A stretch of 64,000 nt of DNA from Gavia stellata. Lineage: Eukaryota > Chordata > Aves > Gaviiformes > Gaviidae. The notes below the pieces were generated by a model, which was not told where the DNA came from, made no database searches, and saw only the letters and a program-made list of their open reading frames with translations. The stretch lies in NCBI RefSeq assembly GCF_030936135.1, contig NC_082618.1, positions 8,839,034 to 8,903,033 of the forward strand. Reading direction: 5' to 3'. Numbering within the stretch: position 1 is the first letter of the stretch; every line of letters begins with the position of its first letter. Positions 23,601-35,600 of this stretch are shown in pieces. The translations under genes were made by a program, and so were the position numbers.

Positions 23601-26600
23601 TTGTAGTTCAGGATTTTGTAACACATTTTAGCCTTCAAAAAGGTATGGAAATGAATTGGCAAGAACATTGCAACTAAACTATATTGTTGACAAAGTATTA
23701 AGCTGTTACAATAGTGGTTATGAAGGAAGCAGGAAGACTCAGGAATAATATTTCATGTGTAAACTTAGACTTGGTGTCATTTGATTAGCTACTGAATAAG
23801 GAAAATACAGGTGGGTGGGTACCACTGATCTATTGGAAGTGAGTTTATTCTTGCTATAATAAAACTTATTTATTTCTGTGGTCTTTACTCTTATCAGACC
23901 CTTGATCAAAGACAACACACAGTGGTACAAGGAGATTTTTAATAAGATTGACACTTGCAAAATCTCTGGCATATCTTGGAGTGCTTAGCATTGGATACTG
24001 CTTACAAGAGGTCTGGGGATCCTTGTCTTTTAATCATTCCTGTCTTGATTCCAGCTGCAATACCAGTACATTCCCCTCAAAGAAGCACTAGAAATCATGC
24101 CTTGCTGGAGGCTGCAGGACCAAGCCATGTGGCAATTAATGCCATCTCTGCCAACATGGACTCTTTCTCTAGCAGTCGGACAGCTGCCCTTAAGAAGCAG
24201 CCAAGTCACATGGAAGCTGCTCATTTTGGAGACTTAGGTAAGGCTTCGTCAGCTCTATAATAATGTCGATTTCTTTTTATTCTATTTATATTACTGGTAT
24301 GGTCACCATCCTTTGGTTTTCAGGCAGGTAGATTAGGTAATTAAAAAATTTGACTGCTGTTACAATAGCATCTGTGTTACCCTAGAAGGGTTTTGAACAG
24401 GGACAGTACATTTATTTGTTAAAAGAGGTTCCTTACTTTATGTACCACCGTTACGTTGGAATCTTCTCTTCACCAGTTGTGTTGCAGGATATCTTTGTGT
24501 CGAATACCCATGTCTGTAGTACAATATGGAGTCATTCCCTTGATATTTTTCTTTAGGCAGATCGTGTCTGAATTATCAGGCTCAAGAGACCAAATCAAGC
24601 CTTTCAAAGACCCTTGAACAAGTTCTGCAGGACAATGTAGCCCTCCCTTATTTTATCCAGTTTATGGAACTGCGTAGAATGGAACACTTGGTTAAGTTTT
24701 GGTTAGAGGCTGAAAGCTTCCACTCCACAACATGGTCCCGTATAAGAGCACATAGCCTGAACACAGTTAAGCAGAGTTCGTTGGCAGAGCCAGTGTCACC
24801 CTCGAAACAGCAGGAAATTGCATCGTCTTCTCCAACTGGATTGCTTGAGGAGAGACTGGAGGATTTGAGCACAGTCTGTCTGCTCAGGACCAAGCCAGTG
24901 GCTTCAGACAAGAACGACAGAACTAGCAACAGCCAGAACCACGTGCTCTCAGGTCAGGAGAGCGATAATACCAGTGTTCTTTGCCTAAGAAAATCTGAGA
25001 CAGGGACCCGTTCTGTTCCAGCTGATCAGCAAGAATCTTCCAAGCTTACGGTATCAAACAGAAACAGCCCCTCCTCTGCACTAAAAGACTTGTCAGGAAA
25101 ACTAATGAAAAGTAAGTGCCATGTGTTCCCTTTCTTTAGAAAGGTGGGGAGATGGGGAACATACCAGCTGCTGCTTGCTTTGTACGGTGAGCTGTTCTCG
25201 TGTTTTCTTAGTAAGCACGATATGATGTTGCGAGGAGGAAAACAATTTTGTGTATCAGTGATGTAACTTGCTGTATAAGCTAATGGTCAATTTGAGCTAT
25301 GTATTGTTTGACTGTCTGGTTGTTTAAAAATAAATATGCTGCCGAAGAGACTTCAAAATCATTATGTACTCTAATAAGCTTAGGTTACTTCTGTTCCTAC
25401 ATGTGTAATATTAAGAAATGAAGATGAACATTGCAATGTCCTGTTCTTCCCTCACCAATCCCACCACCAACTTAATTGCAGAAAATATGGATGATGGGGC
25501 TGAGAATTGATAGTTAACTTTCCATAGAAGGTAAATATCCTGTATCATGTAAAATGACATAAGTAATGGTTACAAGAGACTTGTAGAGATATTTGTGTGC
25601 AATGTACTGGTTTTGTTCTTGGATTTATTTGGTAGAGTTCCTGCCCTTGTAAATGATTTGTTCTCATTTGGAATCTACCTCTTTAGAGGCTACTGGAAAT
25701 AAGGATGAAATTAAAAATATTTACTTTTGGTAGTAAGCTACATGCACAGTAACCTGTTTCTCTACTTTGCATCTACTCAGTCCTCCCTCATTGGTGCAAG
25801 TCTACAGACAAAAAGGAAACACTCCTTTCTTCATATTGGTTCCTTTTATTTGCCCAGCTGTTTCCTTATGTTGCATCCCTTTCTCTTGCTGTTTGTCTCT
25901 CTCATATAGTTACTTACCATGTACCTCCACAATACATAACCTCAGCCCCAAAGTATCTTAAACACAATGATATTTTAGTTATGAAAAGCACCTCTGCTTT
26001 CTGATGTCCCAAAAGAATTTGAAAGGACTAGGTCCTTTTTGAGAAACCTGAAAAGTCTGGGGTATCATTTTCTTCTCTTTCTTCCAGAGCATTGTCCCAG
26101 CTCTCCCTTGATGACATGTAAAGCATACCTCTTGTTCTGAGGCATCCCATTTTAATATTTTTTTCTTTTAGTTCCTTTATAATGCAAGCGTTTTATGCTC
26201 TATAACGAGAGCTAGACATTGGGAACTTCACTGCAGTTCTTGCTGCAAAGGTGTTACTTCTGGGACTAAGGTGTGCAGCTGAGGAAGAGGGTGCTGTCTT
26301 GTCTGGTGGTAGGGAATTCAGAGCTACATTGCTTTATTCCATCTCACTGGTCGGTCCATGCTGGGCTTATTGTGACCTGGCTAGAGATAACACAGTCACC
26401 GTAGCTTGTCCTAGCAAAGTATCGAGCAGTGGACTGAAAGCTTCACAGGAAGGAAACTTGTTGCTGACAGTTAGACACTTGCTTTTCTGAAGAGCAGTCG
26501 TTTGTTATTCGCTCCTTTTTTTAGACTTATGCCAAGGAATTCAAAGTTTGATTCTGTATTTCTTCTTTGTAGGTATAGAACGGGATGCAGTTAGTACTTT

Positions 26601-29600
26601 TACCAAATACATTTCTCCAGATGCTGCTAAACCAATACCTATTACAGAAGCAATGAGAAATGACATAGTTGGTAAGAATGTATATTGCCTACTCATTTCG
26701 GAGCTTCCTCCTTTCCTATAAAAATGTATCTTTAATACCACACACACTCATACTTCTTTTTATTTTCATGAATTTTAAAGTCAGTTGTAAAAAGGTAGTA
26801 GATCACATTACAAGTATCAGTGGATCTGACCTTTCAGTAGTGCTGTGCAATATCCCCAGAAGAACTTTCAGAGACTTTGCTTAAATTAGTGAAAGAATTC
26901 CTGGTGGTTATGGAGGGAACCCAGATTTGAGTCTCAATCAAATATTTTAGCCGTAATATTATCATTCAGCTATCTGCAGTACCTTAAAAGCTCTTTTTGC
27001 ACAGTCAGAACGAGCTGATTCTAGTGGGTTTGAACCGCGATTTTCATTAACTAGTCATCATTTATGTCCTTCAGCTTAATCAGCCAAATGCACGTTAAAA
27101 TTAACTTGGTCTTTCTTTGCAGCAAAGATTTGTGGCGAAGATGGACAAGTGGATCCTAACTGTTTCGTTACAGCACAGTCAATAGTGTTTAATGCAATGG
27201 AACAAGAGTAAGTTGCTTGAACGGTTTGGCTTCTTGTGTCTGTTGTCCTTTTGCAAAAGGTGGTTCCGTTAAAAATGTTTATGGAGGTATAGCCATATAA
27301 TCACTTTTTTGCGCAGTCTTCTGTATTTTAAACTGCTCAGACCTCTCCCTCAAATCCATTCTTGTGATCACTTGCTGAAGTTGTACGTGCATGCTGTTAC
27401 TACATTCTTTATCTTTCTTCTGTCATTTGTAAATCTGCACCGTTTCTTGCTTGTTTTGCTTTTATCCAACTAAAAGTGTAAGGCTTCTGGGGCAAGAACT
27501 AATTGATTCATAAGGTGCCTTGAATGCTGTAGACCCTTAATAACTAATTGTTATTCTGTGTGCAGGCACTTTAGTGAATTTTTGCGAAGTCATCATTTCT
27601 GTAAATATCAGATTGAAGTGCTGACTAGTGGGACTGTTTATCTGGCTGACATACTTTTCTGTGAATCAGCCCTGTTCTATTTCTCTGAGGTGAGTGTTAG
27701 GTTTTGGGTTTGGTTTTTTTATTATTCCTTTCTATCAGATGGAGAAAACTATTAATCCCTTGATGGCTCTAATAAATACACTTTTAAATACAACCACAAA
27801 GATGAGGTGTATCTTTTTCTGGGAGAAAATGCATTAAACTCTTTCCTGCCCATGTGTAGAACTATTTCAAGTGTTCAAACCTGTACACCATATTGTAGAA
27901 TGAGTATTCATGCATATCTTCTCCAGTTAGTGCTTCTAAGTGTCTCTTTGCTTTGCAGAAGCTTTGATGTAGTTGCCTTAATCTTGCCAAATGAAGTAGT
28001 GACTTTGAAAGCCTTAAGCGTTCTTACAGATAACAAATAGTTCACTAGCTTTACATAGAGAGGATACCAGTTTGGAAAGTGGTAGGTTAAATATATGATT
28101 TTACAGTTGTGGGGCCCTGTACCTTTAGGGAATCATCTGTTAGTAGTAAAATACTTGTCCTGATAGTCTGACAAGAACAAACCAGTGTAGTTTGAAGCAG
28201 CAAGCTGGGAGGCTGAGACAATATGCTGAGTTCAGCGTAAGCTAGGCATAGCATGAAAATAGCATTTCCTGTGTCTTTAGTGTGATACAAATAAATACTT
28301 GTTTGGAAACTCGATGTGAAAATCAGTACGGAAAAGAAATGTCACAAGTTCCTTTTTAAAAAAAAAAAACCACAAACTAAATCTGTCTGCAACAGTGTAT
28401 CTGAAGATTCAGAATATTTATATGCCCTGGTGACAATTTTGCATCATTAATACATGGTCTATGTTTCTTGTTTTAAATGAGAAGCAGCAGGTTTGTCTGT
28501 GCGTATTAAAAGTTTCTTGCTAAAACTTCTTTAATTTCTCCTCTTTTTTTTAATTTCCCTTCCAGTACATGGAGAAGGAAGATGCAGTTAACGTGTTGCA
28601 GTTCTGGTTGGCAGCAGATAACTTCCAGTCTCAACTTGCTGCCAAAAAAGGCCAGTATGATGGGCAAGAAGCACAGAATGATGCCATGATTTTATATGAC
28701 AAGTGAGGGAGTTCAACAATTATTTGTTTCTGAAGGTCTAATTTTGTGCTTGTAGTTTTGTGTTGCACCATGCAAAGGGAACTTCTAATTTTCAAACTAA
28801 CTGTGCAGTCTTGCGCTTTTATGCTGAAATGCATTTTATTAAGGTGGCCTTTGGTGTGTATACACACAAGAACTTTTAAAATCATTCTTTATACCTGAGG
28901 AGAAAATCCTTATAAGGACTCCCTTTTTAAACACAACTCAGCATTTTCAGGACTTGATTGCTTGAGTTAATGTCTGGTCGTGAAATATCAAAGCCGATTG
29001 GTTGCCATTTGAAAATGTAAGGGATTTAAACCTAATAGCAGATGCATCACTGTAGAAAAACTTTAAGGTTCAGATACTGTTACCCATTTATAGTAGGCTG
29101 TAGGAGCTGTTATCACACATAGTAAAGGCCAAATAGTGCTTGTTCTTAGTATTTCAAAATATTTTCCTTTTTTTAAGGAAGCGAGCAGATCCCTTTCCAT
29201 ATCAGACTTTCCTCTCACTCTCAGTAGTGTAACTCTTTTTTCCTTTATTTTGTGCTTCACCTTAGCAATAATGCAACTGGAAGATGGACATGAAAACTGC
29301 TTCCAGAAAAAGTTTGTTCTTAAGCTTAAACGTGAGACTCATTGCCACAAGATTGTTGAGTTATTGCCCTAGTAGGAAATAATAATTGGAGAGCAAGCAA
29401 ACAATTCGCTCTGACTTTTATCAGTTATCCCCCCACTTCATCGACAAACTCAGTTTTCGATGATGCCATTAGTAGAGCAGGTGCCGCTTGAGAGTTCCGG
29501 GTGTTTCTTGCTTCATTCCTGCTTCCCTGCTACAAAGCTGTGTGCGTTAAGATTCTGCTCATCGGTAGTCACACGGTGCTCTGTTTCTTCTATCTGTATC

Positions 29601-32600
29601 TTCAGGGCAAGGCTTTATCAAAAGTATTTCTGATAATTGGGGATTTTTTCCCCCTGTACTTTGCGAGGGTCACTTTTATGTACGGTTTTGAAGCCAACGC
29701 TTTCTCATGGCTGCAGCGTGGTTAATGGTCTTCAGTGGAAAGGGTGGGTACTGACCACCTGCAAAGTTTTGCAAATCCTTCTGTGTTGTCGTCTTCCCCT
29801 GTCCGGTGCTGCAGGTACTTCTCCCTTCAAGCCACGCATCCTCTTGGGTTTGATGACTCGGTGAGGTTAGAGATTGAATCCAACATCTGCAGGGAAGGTG
29901 GTCCTCTCCCCAACTGTTTCACTACTCCCTTACGGCAGGCGTGGACTACCATGGAGACGGTGAGATACCTTCTTCAGAACGGTTTTGACAGTTAGTAAAG
30001 ATGATGTGGAGATTCTGCTACGTGTCAAGTGTCCCCTTCAGCATTTCTGATTGTCTTGTTCTTTTACTGACTTCCTGTTTACCTGGATAACAGAGCAGCT
30101 TTAGTAAAATTTGCTAGACTATTTTCCCCAGCCTGATTTGAAAAGATACCACCCACTGGCTTCTGTTAATTCTCTGTGAAATGTTTGTCTTGGGTGATTA
30201 TTGCATTTTAATGGAAGTAACAGAATTTCCTCCCATGTGAATTGCTATCAACAGCTTATTATATATCTTTAGAAAATTGTCCTTCCTGCTAGTAGCAGTT
30301 GTTTGCAAGTCTAATACCAGTGGTGTGGCTAATAATGTAACGGTGGGATACCTGGATACTAGAGATTAATGATTTGATTCTGGAGCTGCTGCTTATTTTT
30401 GAACAGCATAGCAAAATAACTGTAAGCCTGTTGAGTTGTCAGGCCTTCCTAGAGAACAAAAAAAAAACCCCTGAACTTACTGGAGGATTTGGTTAATACA
30501 TTGTTATTTTTGTTCATTTTGCAGTAGGATTCAAACTTAAAGCACTGCAGTCCCTAATCCGAAACAATTCCATGTGTGGACACTTTTACTTGTGTACCAT
30601 CTACACAAAGACTGAGATGTTTGTGTGTCCCTTCTGCTCTGCTAATGATCTACATTAGTTGTGCAGACCAGCCTTGATTAAAGAGGACTCCTCCTTCTGT
30701 CTCTCAGGTTTTTTTACCTGGTTTCTTGTCCAGCAACCTTTACTACAAATACTTGAACGATCTCATCCATTCAGTACGAGGAGATGAATTTCCAGGAGGC
30801 AATATTGCACTGAGTATTCATGGCCCTGGTAGCTCTCCCGATAGTGATTCTATAGGGGGCCCGGATGGCTCTGCTTCCCAGGTATGAGTTTCATGGTTTG
30901 ATTCTGTTGCAGGAAATGATGCAATCGCTTTTCTGTATCAATATCAAAATTCCTACACTGCAAGGAAACATCTTGTAATTTGAAGCTTCCCATTTCACTT
31001 TAAAGCCTGTGTTATATTAGGACATGTTTAGTCTACCTGCTGCTAAGGTCAAACAAACAGTATTGGCATGGAAGGGTATCTATGATATTTGTTGTACCCA
31101 AAGTCTTGTGCTGCTAATATTCACTGAAGAATGTTTCGTAGTGCCATAACATTTAAGATTGCTTTTTATTAGAAATAACTTTTTTTGATCAATACCATAG
31201 TTAAAACTTTAGGCAAAAATTTGCACTTGTGAATACGCTATAGAATTTAAATACAAATATGCCAGTTTTATGTGCTCAGTGCCAGATCTTCTGTCCTGAA
31301 GAGTCCACTCAATTCTGGGGTTTAAGGCATCTATCTACTCACACATAGATCAATGACAGTTAATACCTGACGGGGTGGTGTTCACTAGTTTGTCTCAGCA
31401 GACTTTTCCCTACTATCATACTCAAGCTAGTTAGTCGTGCTGGTCTGATAGAAAATGGCCAGAGTCCTGACCTTTCCAAAAGAGAGCTCTGACACTTTAC
31501 TATATTACCACCGAGATGCTCTGAGCTGGGGATGATACCTGAATTTTGTTTGCGTGTATATAGTTTGATGTAAAGCTGGGCATAAAAAAAAGTCCATTGC
31601 TGGTAAGGCGTTCTAATCGTTTGTGAAGCACGATTAGAGCTATGTGGCTGCTTCTTCGCTGTACTGTGTAGAAATGGGAGTGTGACTGGGCTCCTTCAGC
31701 TCTGTTACCCTTCCAAAGTCATTGAGAGATGTCTGCTGTGTATTTGCTTTGCACGGTGCCCTGGTTGCGGGCCAGCATCTTTCTTTTTTATTGCCTTTCA
31801 TGATGCTGCTTTCTGAGCTGTATTGCCGTGTGGGCCTAGCCTCAGAAACGGGCAGCGGAGCTCGTTACACTCTGAAACCATCCCAATAACGTCAGAGATG
31901 TGTTTTTAACCAAGAGTTGTCTGTTCCAAAAATTCTAGCTCTGCTTAATTCAGATGTGAAAGAAGAGAGGATAAGCAGATTCTAGCTTATCTGTAACCAG
32001 GTCAGCTTGCAAACTGCAAGCCCAGCTGAGAGCAGAAAAGCTAAGCTAGAACTGCTTTTGCTGAATTGCTTTTATTGAATGCTGCAGTGCTACCATGGGT
32101 TTTAAATCCAGTATCTAGACCAACATTATTGATGTACTGTGTTTCAAGCAACTTGGAAGCTGCACTACCTGCTTGTAATATTTTTAAACCTCCTAATTTG
32201 CAAGGAGGGAATATTCCCCCCTAGTTGCAAAGTGGGGAATAAAATCTGTGTTCTTGAAATATCCTGCTGCTTGATAGTCTGAGCAGGAGAAACTGCTGGT
32301 AATTGGCTTGCTTGGACAATTTAGGAAATGAAGTGCTGCATTTTGTGGTGTGCATTCCTACTTAGCTGAATAGGAGAATCTCTGGATCTCTGCATATTTT
32401 TGCATAAAGAACAGCGCTTACGCAGAGCAGCAGGAAAGGCGTTTGCAAGGCAGCTGCCATAAACGTTTCTGTTCGGTGTTAAGGTGCTAATAGATTGCTG
32501 TGCATTTGTGCTCTCCCTGCTGTTGCTCTAACATTTCCTTGGCTTTTTTCATGATCTTATATAAATACTCCAGGCCAAAAGATAAATGTTTGTTCTCTGT

Positions 32601-35600
32601 GTATGGGGGAAGCATAGTGTGTTTGGGAATTGCTTACCAAGTGCATGAGAGGGATGAGTGAAGCTGCTGCAGCTTTTGAGGTAGTTCAGTGTTATGTACT
32701 CACAAACAAATAATTTGCATGCGCACACAGATCTGTTCGGTTGATAATGCTTAAACAGCAGTCCTTACACATACGTATGCTGATCTGTACATTGTGTCTT
32801 TGGCTCTGTTTGTAGAACTTTATCATCCTCTGTTTAAAAACAGTGTCATACTGAGTTAGGAATTCATCGCTGTGTAGATGCTCTCTAATTCTTTTATGCT
32901 TGCTTAGAGACTTTATGGAGGTTTATCTAAGTGTAAAAGCACTAAAATAGCAGTTTTGTTAAGAAGCTATTAGTTGTCTGCATTGGGCACTAATACTTAG
33001 AATTTTTATTTGTAGTCCAATGTCAAAAAGGCTAATGTTAAAATCCTGAAAAATTTTGATGAAGCAATAATTGTAGATGCTGCAAGTCTGGATCCAGAAT
33101 CTTTATATCAACGAACATATGCAGGGTAAGGTTCATTCAGTGTATCTCATTCTTTCTAGTTACGTGTTTCACCTCTGTTTCATTTTTGCTGTGTCCTTCT
33201 GCATGGAGAGTACGCATAAATGCAAGATGTTGCAATCTTAGTACATGTCCTAATATTTGAAAGTAAATTTATTTCAATAGTGTGATTTAACACCAATGTC
33301 ATAGTGAATGTTTCTCTGATCAGAATGGCAGCCAGAAAAATATTTCCAATTGTTTTTTCTCTTTCTCCAAGTTATTATTCCTCTTTTGACTCCAAAATAC
33401 AGCTAAGTAGTTCCTATTTGGGGTTGGAACAGAAAAGAATAAGCTCAGGCGCCTTTGATATTGTAATATGCAACTTCCATTTCCCTCTACCCCCATGGTA
33501 GAGAAGGGCTTATACTTCATTTCTTTAGCAGATTGCACAGCTATTCTTCTGTTTCTTAAGTTGCTCTTTGTTATAAAGCTCTTCTGCTCTGTGGATCTCA
33601 TACAGAAATTCTTTGTTTCTATAGCTACCTTGCTTTTCTATTGCATAGCAGTCTTCTGTCCTTTTAGGTACTGTAAACTGTTTGCTTTCTAATGACATGT
33701 TTTTGTGGTAGTGTGGAGCACTTGCTAGCACTGCCCGTTGATACTACATGATTGAGTCATTGAAGCATTTGCCTACTTCTAGTTTCTAGAAGAATTTTTA
33801 AGAAACACTTCAAATTCAGATACATGAGAAGAGCAGGAGATTTTTCCCAATGTATCAATTCTAGGTGGAAGAGGTGGTAATTGGTAAAATGCCAGTCTTC
33901 TGACACTAGAGTCTTTATTGTGGTGGCTTGTTTTCCTGACTGGTAGCTTTCCATAATGCCGAAGTTCTCTTGGTAACCTGTGTGGTTCTTTTACTCCTCC
34001 TCTCTTCAGGAAGATGACGTTTGGACGAGTCAGTGACCTGGGACAGTTTATCAGAGAATCTGAACCAGAGCCTGATGTCAAAAAATCAAAAGGTTTGCTT
34101 TCGTCTTCCTCTCCATTTCTGTAAACATCTGCAGAACTGCTCTTTTCCGTACTGCAGTCAAGATAAGCAAGATTCTTGACTCTTTCCGGATCTGTTTTAA
34201 GCCAAATAGAGATGCTTAGGGGATCCTTTACTGAGGCAAAACCCACCTCTGGCCCAGTTTCCTATCCAAATTCTGCTTTTCTGGTCCAGCTGGACTCCTG
34301 GGAGTATGAGCAGCCTGTGGGAGTTGGAGCTGTCGGTGGAACCTGGCAGGGATGAAAGCCGCTAGCAGCTGAGCTGATGATCAAACCTTCAAAGATTTGG
34401 TCTCGAGATGAAAAAGAACTTCAGCTCTCCACACACTTCCCACCCAGTGTGGGATCTGCTGTTAATGCTACGTTTCAGCTCTGGTAAAGAGGAATGGTTC
34501 GGGCCTGGTGTCTAATGAACCATGGCTCCATGTAATCCCTTGTCTTTCATGCCACTCTTCTGTGTTCTCTAAGGCCAGCAGTGCAAACCCTTCAGAAGGA
34601 TGGAAGGAATTAGCTTTTACAGAGGTGTGCCACAGAGTTTGCTAATACACCGTGCTTGCTGTTTTTTTATCTCAACTAGGGTCCATGTTTTCACAAGCAA
34701 TGAAGAAATGGGTTCAAGGAAACACAGATGAGGTGTGTCCTCTTTTTATGTTGTCCTTGTGACTGACTTTACAGTGTGTATTACAGAAATGAAGTATTGA
34801 AGTTCTTAACCCCGGCTGTTTCTCTGGGTATCTTTCTGATGCACCAACAAGAACTGTCAGACTCTGTGTGCTAAATATAATTTGATTGCATGCATGTGTG
34901 AAACTAGTTTGATTTTTGCCAGTGCTTGCTGGTTTAACTAATATAATGGTTAACTGTGTGCTTGCAGCCAAGGTTTTTCTTATTACGGTGTTGTAAGATA
35001 TATCTACAAATAGGAGTGGAGATGCTGCTGTTCTTTGTTTTTTACTGTGAAGTGACCACTGTACATGGATTACAGGCTGCATTTTTCCCCCTTGGAGGGG
35101 CTTGGACAAGTCCCCAACAGATAAGTCTAAAAACTTCACTAACTGTCTTGGAAATTGCATCAAGCCGTAAATATTCACGGTAATTGAAGTTAATGCTGTA
35201 CTCGGAAACTAGGTGCATTTCTGTCAAGGGAGGATACGTTTACTACAAGTCACTGAGTTGTGAAGGTTAACCGTGTCTTCAAGGTTGAGAGTGTGAATTA
35301 TGCTGAGAGGACTGTATTTTTATTTTAAGAACTTGAAGCTATGTGTATTTTTGGGATGCTTTTTCTGTGGCAGGCTCAAGAAGAGATGGCTTGGAGAATA
35401 GCAAAGATGATAGTCAATGACGTTATGCAGCAGGCGCAATGTGAACAGCCTTCAGAGAAGGTTACGAAGGTAAGGGGGTGGAAAGGCTGCCTGTCTTTAT
35501 CTGACTTAAGCCAGACTGTGGGAGGAGCAGAGCTCTTGCTTGCCTTCCTAGCGCATCTGAAACCCACGCTGGTAAATGTTCAAACTAGCAGAGCATGATA

